A DNA stretch of 64,000 nt from a virus. The stretch spans positions 1 through 64,000 of the IMG/VR virus record IMGVR_UViG_3300037010_001198. The stretch is one strand, 5' to 3'. Numbering within the stretch: the first letter of the stretch is position 1; every line of letters begins with the position of its first letter. The position numbers and the translations under genes were made by a program. Below, piece after piece: positions 26,101 through 33,818 of this stretch. The notes beneath the pieces were generated by a model. The model had not been told where the DNA came from and ran no database searches. It saw nothing but the letters and a program-made list of their open reading frames with translations.

Positions 26101-28867
26101 TTGACGTTTGAAACATTGCAGATAAGAATGTGTCATAACTATCATTAAATTCTTTTATAGTCCCACCAACACCAAAATTTGGTATATTTAACAATCTATA
26201 AAAATCAGAAGTTACAGAACTAAACTCAACAGGAGGGGTTTGAGCATTAATAATAGACGTAAAGTGAGTATATATCTCTGAAAATAACACAACCTTTCGG
26301 TTTTCATGATGAATGTTAAACATCATCTGACTTGGAATTTCCCAATCTGTTGGACCCAAAGGTGTATCAATTCCAGCAATCCGTTTTACTCCATTAGAAT
26401 CAATATATGAATCTCCATAAGCTAATTGATACTCATTTCTTTGTTTTGGAACATATTGAGAATCTGATTCAGGAATTCCACGTCTCCAAATACTTTGAAG
26501 CCCAGTGGGGTTTGAAGGTTCAATAGCCCAAGAATCTTTATAACAAGTTATTGCACCTGTGTCAGTATTAAGTAATTGTTGTTCAAAACCAAATTCTTTT
26601 CCATTATTAGTGACCGCAATTCTTCGACCAACTCTAGGATCCACAGAATATGTTGATCCTTCCTGAAACCCGAAGATATTGTTGGCTGTATAGGTTGTTG
26701 TTCCATCAACATTAAAAATATCAAATAATGGATATTGTGTTTGTTCGGTTTTGATTTGTTCAACAAGACGATATTTAATTAGAGTTGTAAAAATTGAACT
26801 AAAGTTTGTTGTATAAAAATTTACATCTGTAGAAGTTCTTACTTCTATCTCAGATAGATATTGATCGCTCAGTGCCGCTGGAATTGTTTCTATCGATACA
26901 TTTGAAAATTGAGAAACAGGATAAAAGAACTGAATTGTGTTCCCGTGTGTTCCAGGATATGAATGTCCAGTAGACGAAACGACTGCTGTTTCAGCAATAT
27001 TGGAATACGATGGATCGTTGGCCCCAGTAAAGTTCCCAGAAATGTACTCCCCAGGGATGTCTGTACTCCATCCTTCAATATACGTTCCGTATTGACGTTT
27101 TCCGTCAACATAAACACGAATAGTATCTCTACCAACCAAGAAAAGATCAGGGAGTACAAAAGTGTTATATCCAGCAGCAGGTAAAGGTCCAAATGACAAT
27201 TGAGGAATTACTGTTGGACGGGTTTGAAGATTCACAGGAACCGGAGTTGGTGTTTCTGTCAAAGCCCATTGTGAGAAGAAACTTACCCAAGCGTCACCAA
27301 GACTCGTTGTGGTAAGAACAAAATCGACTGTTGTATCAGTTGTTAATCCCAATATGACTTGTGCTGTGTCTTCTACTACTAAAAATTTAGTAGTGTTTGT
27401 TTCAGGATCATAACCATCACTACCTGGACCGTGAGTCGTATCTGCTTGATATATTGTTAATGTGAATACAGAGGAAGGTACTTCATTGACGTGGATTTTG
27501 TTCCCAGGTTGAAGCATACTTCTATGATCACCATCAACAGTAATTGTTCCAGGGTTTGATAGTGTAGAAGTCGATATACCTAAAACTTTAAATTTTATAC
27601 CCATTTCATAAAGTGTTGGTTCACTATCTACGCTTATCCAATCTTGTAGATAACTTCCTCTGTACGACCATTTATATTTTGTATATGACCACTGGTTTAA
27701 TTCAATATTCGGATTATACTCAATAATTGGCATTGTTGCTCTAATTGCCAATGAAATATTGGGAACATCCGCTTGGTGATACCACTTATTTTGGGCAGAC
27801 CAATCATCTGTTTGGTTTATACAGAGAGAAGATTCAACAGAGTCCCATGGAAAAATTCCCGAAGATAAATCAGAAGGAGCAAAGAGAACCCATTTTTCTC
27901 CATCCCATGCTCTTAGTTTTGGACGGGGTGGCGTTCCAATCGGATCTGAGTCGTTAATTTTATCAACGTCGTTAATATCATACCAAAAAAATGGGTTAAA
28001 AGTATAAACAGTAGAACCAACAGTAAGTTCGGATATATTATCATAACTAACCCAACTACTTCCCATCCATCGTTTAAATTGCTTGGCATCAGTATCAAAC
28101 CACAATGAATATAGTGGAGGAGATGATGGTGCTGTATTTATAGGACCAGTAGGTGGTTCTGCAGTAAATTCATTTATGTGCCACCAATTGAGAGAATTGT
28201 CATCCCACTGTGTCATATCCCAACCAACACTTCCATTATAACAAGCGCAATCTCTAATAATTTGAAGCCGTGAGAGTTCGGATTGCATTTGAGCAACAGT
28301 GGTGTCAAACTCTGATTGAGATACTCCTCCTGATGCCGGTCCTCCAGCAATATAACTTGCTATACTCGATGTTAAAACATTAACCCGAGCCACAGCGCTC
28401 GCGCAAGTGTTTTTTATTGTTATATATTGAGGTGCAGAACCGGCAGGATCATACCAATAATATTTTCCCCAATTAACAAGTTTATCAAAATCAACAGGTG
28501 GTGCAAAATTAAACTGTGTTGTGTTCCCCCACAACGGTAAACGTTCTGGATCAACTCCCAAATCAGAAGCTTTTGTTAAAATGTCAGCATAAGAAGATAG
28601 ATAATTAACAGTTGCTATCGTTGAGTTTAAAAGTGGTTGGAGTTGGTAGGCCTGACGTTGAACAGATGGTTCAGGTATTCTTGTGCTTTTACTATAACGT
28701 GTTGATTTTTTTCCAATAGTTCCAAACGTAGGTGTTAACTCGGACTTCGTTAAATAACGATTTGGGCCGTTTTCTAAAAATGAATTATTAACGTCTGTTC
28801 TAAACGTGTCTGGTAAAAGCTCTACAAGGTTAGTCCTTGGTTTTTTGTAATCTGAATTATCTGTCAT
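20168..28867 (-). CDS. Giant virion structural protein (gp7 position)
   Basis: 2899 residues from ATG 28867 (MTDNSDYKKP). Directly follows gp25 and gp6 in transcription order, the place of baseplate wedge gp7 (1032 residues) in T4. The N-terminal about 150 residues (LVELLPDTFRTDVNNSFLENGPNRYLTK, IPEPSVQRQAYQLQPLL, LPLWGNTTQFNFAPPVDFDKLVNWG) resemble large virion proteins of marine T4-like phages as I recall them. Repeated W-x-D...W patterns occur (SLWFDTDAKQFKRWMGSSW, QYWMDTGGVLYRF, GTYWLDGTSGLLYV). Very few Cys. A gp7 role is inference from position. One of the longest genes possible in such a genome (8.7 kb). Confidence 0.75.
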   Translation of the reverse strand: MTDNSDYKKPRTNLVELLPDTFRTDVNNSFLENGPNRYLTKSELTPTFGTIGKKSTRYSKSTRIPEPSVQRQAYQLQPLLNSTIATVNYLSSYADILTKASDLGVDPERLPLWGNTTQFNFAPPVDFDKLVNWGKYYWYDPAGSAPQYITIKNTCASAVARVNVLTSSIASYIAGGPASGGVSQSEFDTTVAQMQSELSRLQIIRDCACYNGSVGWDMTQWDDNSLNWWHINEFTAEPPTGPINTAPSSPPLYSLWFDTDAKQFKRWMGSSWVSYDNISELTVGSTVYTFNPFFWYDINDVDKINDSDPIGTPPRPKLRAWDGEKWVLFAPSDLSSGIFPWDSVESSLCINQTDDWSAQNKWYHQADVPNISLAIRATMPIIEYNPNIELNQWSYTKYKWSYRGSYLQDWISVDSEPTLYEMGIKFKVLGISTSTLSNPGTITVDGDHRSMLQPGNKIHVNEVPSSVFTLTIYQADTTHGPGSDGYDPETNTTKFLVVEDTAQVILGLTTDTTVDFVLTTTSLGDAWVSFFSQWALTETPTPVPVNLQTRPTVIPQLSFGPLPAAGYNTFVLPDLFLVGRDTIRVYVDGKRQYGTYIEGWSTDIPGEYISGNFTGANDPSYSNIAETAVVSSTGHSYPGTHGNTIQFFYPVSQFSNVSIETIPAALSDQYLSEIEVRTSTDVNFYTTNFSSIFTTLIKYRLVEQIKTEQTQYPLFDIFNVDGTTTYTANNIFGFQEGSTYSVDPRVGRRIAVTNNGKEFGFEQQLLNTDTGAITCYKDSWAIEPSNPTGLQSIWRRGIPESDSQYVPKQRNEYQLAYGDSYIDSNGVKRIAGIDTPLGPTDWEIPSQMMFNIHHENRKVVLFSEIYTHFTSIINAQTPPVEFSSVTSDFYRLLNIPNFGVGGTIKEFNDSYDTFLSAMFQTSTNPRAIIDFARSRYDYNLTLLQEYFLQNAILLLTNMSDPFYQDINKAISDYVITLFEQNEFLDNSFGDSTTHNTLTGLGIKNWITTLPYLKLSRPVVPAILFDVDLGIKQVLHHDGHISNISVPSSTSKSIYTKLLQSTNGVQGPITTRPVWPTVQKGQYWMDTGGVLYRFNVISTSGGAPSIFNPVGTYWLDGTSGLLYVRTNSVPLGWEIVKDKNDHITPGYIEPAWKPIVLEEIIANVIYQAELKLYEAVPDFDSTVFDFSTLLSSTSEQDVFVTYLKEQYFDYIQQTNSNPSVNNFDISNPFTWNYNSISPSYIPAVKVGSPTIWDASYQGIYEKNFGTQYPHLLPWKLQGYYNKPIWWDSQYKDTSGLRRWTNSMWNNIKNGIIPVGALLPDNITVGTGLVESPTQAPVYNFMCVDTSTDTLLAPYVQGNTNTFLNSVSIINQYIPSFSDPFSFGQQGVTEYTWRNSSYFLYGLLHIAFRMQPARFLHAVFGPTFINVAGLQIDNRTKKVYSHKDAIFHGDLNSVDQNIVLNGLNQWYVNFIRFNNLDINTSDFKEKWINWNANLTYQTGSFINSKSLDVAADYFSIIPQDYQVLVKKTPDMKNFWVDALLVTTESVGTDWTLNHNNKVPKYYGSDWVFRLSTPSPIGHTINYYGIKSYPCSFNTINDVGSTIGDIMLPWANVAGTPIPGEDIIYVQDDTLTWFTGSPVQVTSVELYPTPLAPNTTYYIIKVAGNQFKLASSYNNAVNGISIDITSPGSAVYIEELVGTFVALDGTQTSNIWKHVALDKRTTNTSLVPMYVTGVQSVINLIDGYSNWLMDQGWAFNEPEAVEVDIQTGKILNWQTEIERLIGRIYSGLGLVTIQGNPTSPGSISVLGNLIQGVGYSSGKYINIQTETITGTGSGATVNIVVQDNKVISVNINKIGMQYNTGDTISVLGANFGGGDDIILTVLNVFPVSPNQPISGEVLHEVNPFRNNIWFKTPQGIISNIYSQPYSDVRVDSTVYDQFGDTLPSSSVFIFREDTKSRIRECFLCGSVYSQSGAVNSNQDASINPYTTPHLGGAHLFLDGYEHAIVFNDRTTDGFLIFDPFLGLSTSKFTLAFEKGAAYTFRPNIGGYFLNGEQTVQNIENTVDNMQLYYDTFKVNETADFLDYARAALGYESPDYLDNIGINSKSKFIFWRGMIHNKGSINAVKAFINARLFVDAKIDDFWAYKVGEFGNLTRKYFNDINIEPEDIKKDELRLEFASSNFDPTFITITPTDDVRWEYFPDQRSTINPTLDFYFSAGVIGVITGTCNGSPVDVILPNNDGYQVVKFDPVTKISSVLVSGVSQLNNNHITITSSDNFNYSVYVFSVSKQKHNPAKLIDKQSKDVISSIMIWHPAVGFHYQVPISLIDIQRDNDPATYNNTISSGLTGTMYYQEEFVPRTNWNSQEVGKIWLRTSSFGYTPYYDPIVYPNVSDRITNWGKPTDWSSFDVLQWTESSVTPENWDAYVLSQASNTELDQYSLPSGTPMKVIYRRVNINTDSTLPPTYSDYQRIDTNPRIQVLYDTISSVSVFPVQFLEQIDLRLDHNIDNGQVVNVYVNGILKTTTHTTSIISTILNEPPTNPMDKDSYKVGASPTGDWTLFTPGRIVQWNETTSSWDVLTAGAEFDALSSVGAYVTFDPTTLNVGDTITFEYPLFNVDVSTLPNTMIEYTLFTPYTSVNTIDNQGNIVDTKYYFWVMNKNVRPTATTLSLSEIKSLLKVPSVPYMFMLGIDGTLQRFNSVVIRGISRFISQNDRFKVRFQTDASLRDDSDISSSLTKKNVHTQWELFRQEQNVVISRTLWNKLTESVVGYKLHDDNTPVPSLDRVLYDQLNDSATRIGMGEGQSFVDKDLALNTIINEIENPNYDLSPVDKSAFLDTYSFDTPENILTAMDYIYNTFAYSDTNRIFFSCLHDAMSLKSEYGDIFKTSAIALHGIRILETSKEAMNG

Positions 28868-28898
28868 ATGCCACACCAATAATAACAACTGTTTAGGT

Positions 28899-28906
28899 TA
28901 TTTATA
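28899..28906 (-). promoter_or_regulatory. T4 late promoter, consensus TATAAATA
   Basis: Exact TATAAATA on the minus strand 32 bases before the giant gene start. Confidence 0.72.
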
Positions 28907-28952
28907 GTGCATTATGTTTTCAGAAAAACTGGGAGGGTTATAGTAATTTATA

Positions 28953-30584
28953 TTACCAATTTTTAAAAATTTGGAATTTGATTTTTCCACAATCCCACAA
29001 TCGAAGAATTCCATTAGCATCACAGTTCTGTTTTTCACTTAAAGAAGAATCAAAATTGTCTAACCGAAGTGGCAGATATTTTCGTCTAAAATTAAATTTA
29101 TGATATCGTATATTATTTTTTATATAATAATAGTCTGGTTTTAGTTGTTTCACATTTTTAAACCCAACAGACAAATATAACTGCCCTTGACTATACCGCA
29201 AATCAGCGAATGTTTCAATAACATTCCACTCGTATTGTTTTTTCAGAGCAGACAGTAACCGTGAAAATCCCCCAACAACAATCTTTGATGTTGCATACCT
29301 ATTAATCAACAGCACCCCACCTTTGTTTTGTATCACAGATATACATGCGACCAAAGAATTGTCTTCAAACAGTCCAATATTTATACTTCCAGGACCATCC
29401 CCCTGTAAATGATATTGCTCAAAAAACCTCTTCTTTTCGTTCACCCCAACCATTTTAATAGATAATTTTCTTGCAAACACTCTCGATTTTGTGGATCGAT
29501 TTAGATTATGTAACAACATATCTTGTATTGTGGTTTGTTTTGTGAACCATTCATCCTCATATATTGTAAAAAGACGAATGTTTTTATCCAAACACAATTT
29601 ATACTTGTTATAGTGGTATGTTGAATTTTTTCCAAGTTGCTCGCTATGCCAATACAATCCACAATATTCTATTGCAATTTTATACTCGGGTAAATATATG
29701 TCTAATTCCAGTGGAGCAATAATATTTCTAACATTCGTCTCGACCTTCAATCCATTACTAATTAAAAATTGGGATATTTGGTTTTGTCCAACAGACTCAT
29801 GAAAGTGTTTCGTTTCTATTCCAAATTTTGTTAAATATCTCCCCACTGTGGTATCATTAACTCCAACCCTTTCCGCGATTTGTGTTAAAGGTTGTTTAAG
29901 TTCAACGTGTTGGTGAAATAACCATTCTGGATCATTTAATTTGTTTAGTGCGTCTTCTGTAATATGTGTTTGTGTAGGATGTTCCCGAGAAAATTTTTGT
30001 AAATTTGTCGCTTTTGTTTTTTGTTTGAAATTTTCTTCCTGTTGTATATAATCCACCCCATACCGTTCAACGTTTGTTCTTCTTACTTTTTGTTGAAACT
30101 TTGGTAATAACATGGGATGAATAACACCATATCTTTGCAAGTTTGTGTTTATCGCTTTAGACTTTATGCTGTCTAATTGGTTTGGGTTGGACACTCCATA
30201 GAGTAACACTGAATTGTCTCGTTTCTTTTGAATTATAGAAGGAACCTTACTAATATTTGATACTCCGAATGTGGCTATCACCCCATCTTTACACAACTGT
30301 TGTTGGATGGGGTCTTTGTTTTTACAAGAAACGCTACAGTACGTGTTAAAACCGGAGGAAAATAATCGTCCCCATTTTGTTGGCCTTCCACAAATTTTAC
30401 AGGAGGGGAGTTGTGAAATGTTATTGATAAAACAAAAAAATCTTGCTGCAGGAGGGGAGTTTGGTGGTAAAAAGGAAGTTTCACTTAAAATTCTTTGTCG
30501 TATCAATGGTCTATTTTCTAACAAAGATGTTAATTTTTTTGTTCCCCCTGTTTCAATATGGTACTTCATTATTTGTTTCAACAT
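28953..30584 (-). CDS. Free-standing homing endonuclease, copy 3
   Basis: 543 residues from ATG 30584, with GGGAGAG upstream. An upstream in-frame ATG at 30608 overlaps the late promoter box and would not be transcribed. Zinc-finger-like C62xxC65...C83xxxC87; five short RYGV-type DNA-binding repeats; helix-turn-helix (LTQIAERVGVNDTTVGRYLTKF); nuclease core LELDIYLPEYKIAIEYCGLYWH; shared C-terminal domain (VVGGFSRLLSAL, TFADLRYSQGQLYLSVGF) ending RLWDCG. Closest in the window to copy 2. It lies exactly between gp6 and the giant gene. Confidence 0.8.
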   Translation of the reverse strand: MLKQIMKYHIETGGTKKLTSLLENRPLIRQRILSETSFLPPNSPPAARFFCFINNISQLPSCKICGRPTKWGRLFSSGFNTYCSVSCKNKDPIQQQLCKDGVIATFGVSNISKVPSIIQKKRDNSVLLYGVSNPNQLDSIKSKAINTNLQRYGVIHPMLLPKFQQKVRRTNVERYGVDYIQQEENFKQKTKATNLQKFSREHPTQTHITEDALNKLNDPEWLFHQHVELKQPLTQIAERVGVNDTTVGRYLTKFGIETKHFHESVGQNQISQFLISNGLKVETNVRNIIAPLELDIYLPEYKIAIEYCGLYWHSEQLGKNSTYHYNKYKLCLDKNIRLFTIYEDEWFTKQTTIQDMLLHNLNRSTKSRVFARKLSIKMVGVNEKKRFFEQYHLQGDGPGSINIGLFEDNSLVACISVIQNKGGVLLINRYATSKIVVGGFSRLLSALKKQYEWNVIETFADLRYSQGQLYLSVGFKNVKQLKPDYYYIKNNIRYHKFNFRRKYLPLRLDNFDSSLSEKQNCDANGILRLWDCGKIKFQIFKNW

Positions 30585-30607
30585 AACACACTCTCCCTCT
30601 GTATCCA

Positions 30608-30615
30608 TATTTATA
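30608..30615 (-). promoter_or_regulatory. T4 late promoter, consensus TATAAATA
   Basis: Exact TATAAATA on the minus strand, 24 bases before the endonuclease start at 30584. Confidence 0.7.
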
Positions 30616-30655
30616 CACTATAAAGGGAGTTTGGTGAAACATTATAAAAAGGTAA

Positions 30656-33600
30656 CTAGTTTGTTCCTTGCTTAATAGCGAGTCTGTTAATAGAGCTAAT
30701 AAGTTCAATATCGTTCACAGTCACATCAGCAATAAACAACTCGTCTTGTTTCGCGTTCACCTGGAATAAATCTCCAAAGAAATTCGTGGAATATAGAGGA
30801 ACCAATACAACAGAGTCAATATCAACTGGTAATGCGGCATGAATGGCAGCAGCCAATTCCGTAAAATAGAACGTTTCACCAAAATCCCATTGAGAAATAT
30901 CAAAGAACGTATTAACTGTTCCAATAATTTTTAGTTTTATTTGATTATCAGTTAACGTGGAATGAGGAGACCGAATTACTTTTATTACAGCTTGTAGATT
31001 TTGAGGAGCATGTTTACCAAATAAAATTTTAAAATTTCCTGAATGGAGAATCATACTATCTGAAATCATTCTATTGTCGATCAAGTATGCATAAGACGTT
31101 CTTAAATCAAATGGTGTTGGGGCCGTTGGTTGGCTTTGTAGATACCCATCCAACCAACGACGAATACTTGTATAATATCCTCTTGAAATGATGTACGTAT
31201 CAATTATATTCATCGCAGCTGGGTCCACCAACTGATTATTAGGAGTTCTGTGCATCCACATGAAGTTTAATGCATTTCTACCAGTTCTTCTTGTATATTG
31301 AATACCGGTTAGTGTATCTGTATGAATATTATTATCAGCATCACTGAACGATGAAGGTGAGAATAATTCAACAGTTTGATAGTTAGTTGGAAGAATTGTC
31401 CAATATTCATCTCCTGACGCTCTTGAGAAGTAAACATACTCAGTTATAGTTACAGGACCCCCTGAAGCATTTATGGTTCCAGCATCATATAATAAATCAC
31501 TTCCGGGTAAATTTGGACTAATATCTCTTGCGAGCGCTGCGAAAGGTAAAACACCACCTGTCTGTATAGTTGGATTTATAAAATCACTCAACGGAACATA
31601 GGTTGGACTCGGAAAGTCTGGAAACAAATCGCCATTGTTATCAGCATAGATTACACTAAACTGGTTAATGTTTGGAAGACCAATATCAGTCGTTGGCCCT
31701 GTTCCTGTTTCAACATAAACAGAATCTAAAATGATTAAGTTTGTATTGTTTAACATCGTTCCTGTTCGGTCCTTATTCTCATTCGCTTTCAATAAAACTA
31801 ACACATCATTTCCAGGATTTAACGAATCGTAATTTATAACCTGATTTTCATTATTAAACCAAAACTTCGTTGTTGGACTTTCAGCAACCATTGTAGCACT
31901 TTTGTACGACACAAGCCAGGAGTTAATATCTGCACCTTTTTGAATTTTAATATACCAATCATTAGTTGAACCCAAAATCCAAGAGTGTGAAGAAGGATCA
32001 TGATTATATAACAAATAACCATCAGAGTTTGAATAATCAACAGAAGAAATAAGATTAAACTCATCTATTGTAAACGTTCTAGCTTTTGCATCAATACCAT
32101 CACCCTTCATTGTTCTGTATAACATCAACCCTGGATCAGATAATAACGGTTCTACATAATTACGGATTACAACATCAGCATTCAGGGAAGGGCTTATCGG
32201 AGGAAGTGATAATATGTTATCGGATAAATAAACTGCTAAATCGTCACCAAAAATCTTAATATTGTCATACATTCCACTAGGATCAACGAAATCTACGTAC
32301 TTAACATAATTTGATTCACCAGCAAATGTTCTATTGAATGACCGTATTTTTAATATCGTTTGGTCTTGAAGCATAAACGTGTTATAGTCCCGACCACTGA
32401 CCATACGATCTTGTGTGTAATAAACAGATGGAGCCATTCTACGAATATGTTCAATGTCTTCTGTTTGAGCAGCATTTTGGAGTGTCGACGTTGCTGAAAA
32501 CGTGAATGTACAAGTTCTTGCAATTCCGCTAACATCAACATACGTGAAACTTGTCGAAACGTTATTAATAGAACTTTGGGGGATGACTACATTTTCGTTT
32601 GCAGAGGTTCTAACCCAAAAATGGAACAACCCACTTGGAATTTCTGCAAATTCACCATCTCCAAAAATAATTCTAACGTTATCATTTTCAAGTGTTTCGA
32701 TTTCATACTTATTTCGAATTACGTTGGTATTGTATATGATGTTTTGGGCTTGTGCTAAATCGACGGGGAACCACTCTCCCTCAACTGAATTTCGAGTATA
32801 GATTTCGTTCCCTGTCACTGTCTGAAGTGTTACAGGATCAACGTTATTAATCCAAACATCAGTTTCGTTTATATTAGTTTTGTTAATATCAAAAGTTTGG
32901 TTAGGGGTAATTCCATCAAAAGTATTTTGGACTAACTGAAGAGTTCCTTGTTTAGTGAAGAAAAAGAAACCAGTTCCCGAAGAACCATCTCCCAGACCGT
33001 CAGAACCATACAATAGAGTATTTGGGATGTTAATTTCTGGACGCTTTTCGTATGGACCGTCACTGTTTAAGGACGACGATACCAACTCCATAGGATATGA
33101 TGTTCCAGAAACAGATACAGAATATGGGAACACACCAGTTGGCGTTGGGACGTTATTGAGAGTATATAATTCAAACAACACATCTTGTACTTGAACTCGA
33201 TCATCTGGTGATACACTACCAAACGGTTGTGTTAAAATATGATCCATAACCAACAAAAATTGATCTTTCCAATTCGTGTTTGAGGTATCATTCCAAGTTA
33301 TTTTAGTCCCTGATAAATTAGTTCCATTGGAATCATATATCGGTTCAGTTGTAGAGATTGATGTTAGTTTTACGAGTCCTCTTGCAGGTATATTCCGAGA
33401 AGCCTTATAAGAGATTAATTTTGCCAAGCGTAAAATTGATTGTTTTCTTTGTGCAGTAGGAAGAAAATTCTCTTGTGAATTCATATCAACACGATATGTT
33501 ATTAATTCTCCAACATACGCAAATAATTCAAGAATAGCAATGAATTCCGAACTTTCAATATAATCATTATATGTTTCAGGAAAATATAATTGAACATAAG

Positions 33601-33712
33601 CAATTAAACTCTCTTTTATTGATTGGTAATCAAATGCAGTAAAGTTTATATCTTGAAATGCTTTATAAACTGTTTCCCAACTTTCTGCTGCTGAAATTAT
33701 TCGTCCACTCAT
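30656..33712 (-). CDS. 6: Baseplate wedge protein gp6 (baseplate J family)
   Basis: 1018 residues from ATG 33712 (MSGRIISAAESW), preceded by GGATATTAG; longer than T4 gp6 (660). The N-terminal region YPETYNDYIESSEFIAILELFAYVGELITYRVDMNSQENFL-like helices and the hallmark RRMAPSVYYTQDRMVSGRDY (about residue 450) mark the gp6/baseplate J family, which forms the inner ring of the baseplate with gp25, gp53 and gp7. The extra length lies in the C-terminal half, with inserted beta regions. Order gp5-gp25-gp6 matches the T4-type baseplate cluster. An oppositely oriented endonuclease gene separates it from gp25. Confidence 0.88.
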   Translation of the reverse strand: MSGRIISAAESWETVYKAFQDINFTAFDYQSIKESLIAYVQLYFPETYNDYIESSEFIAILELFAYVGELITYRVDMNSQENFLPTAQRKQSILRLAKLISYKASRNIPARGLVKLTSISTTEPIYDSNGTNLSGTKITWNDTSNTNWKDQFLLVMDHILTQPFGSVSPDDRVQVQDVLFELYTLNNVPTPTGVFPYSVSVSGTSYPMELVSSSLNSDGPYEKRPEINIPNTLLYGSDGLGDGSSGTGFFFFTKQGTLQLVQNTFDGITPNQTFDINKTNINETDVWINNVDPVTLQTVTGNEIYTRNSVEGEWFPVDLAQAQNIIYNTNVIRNKYEIETLENDNVRIIFGDGEFAEIPSGLFHFWVRTSANENVVIPQSSINNVSTSFTYVDVSGIARTCTFTFSATSTLQNAAQTEDIEHIRRMAPSVYYTQDRMVSGRDYNTFMLQDQTILKIRSFNRTFAGESNYVKYVDFVDPSGMYDNIKIFGDDLAVYLSDNILSLPPISPSLNADVVIRNYVEPLLSDPGLMLYRTMKGDGIDAKARTFTIDEFNLISSVDYSNSDGYLLYNHDPSSHSWILGSTNDWYIKIQKGADINSWLVSYKSATMVAESPTTKFWFNNENQVINYDSLNPGNDVLVLLKANENKDRTGTMLNNTNLIILDSVYVETGTGPTTDIGLPNINQFSVIYADNNGDLFPDFPSPTYVPLSDFINPTIQTGGVLPFAALARDISPNLPGSDLLYDAGTINASGGPVTITEYVYFSRASGDEYWTILPTNYQTVELFSPSSFSDADNNIHTDTLTGIQYTRRTGRNALNFMWMHRTPNNQLVDPAAMNIIDTYIISRGYYTSIRRWLDGYLQSQPTAPTPFDLRTSYAYLIDNRMISDSMILHSGNFKILFGKHAPQNLQAVIKVIRSPHSTLTDNQIKLKIIGTVNTFFDISQWDFGETFYFTELAAAIHAALPVDIDSVVLVPLYSTNFFGDLFQVNAKQDELFIADVTVNDIELISSINRLAIKQGTN

Positions 33713-33734
33713 TCTAATATCCATATGTTTTTTA

Positions 33735-33742
33735 TATTTATC
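33735..33742 (-). promoter_or_regulatory. T4 late-type promoter for gp6
   Basis: GATAAATA on the minus strand 23 bases before the gp6 start. Confidence 0.5.
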
Positions 33743-33787
33743 ATTCGTTACACAAAGGTTGAAATGCGTTAAAATCTTTTCTTTCGG

Positions 33788-33795
33788 TATAAATA
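33788..33795 (+). promoter_or_regulatory. T4 late promoter, consensus TATAAATA
   Basis: Exact TATAAATA on the plus strand 24 bases before endonuclease copy 4; back-to-back with the gp6 promoter. Confidence 0.7.
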
Positions 33796-33818
33796 CACAT
33801 ATCAAAAAGAACGCAAAA

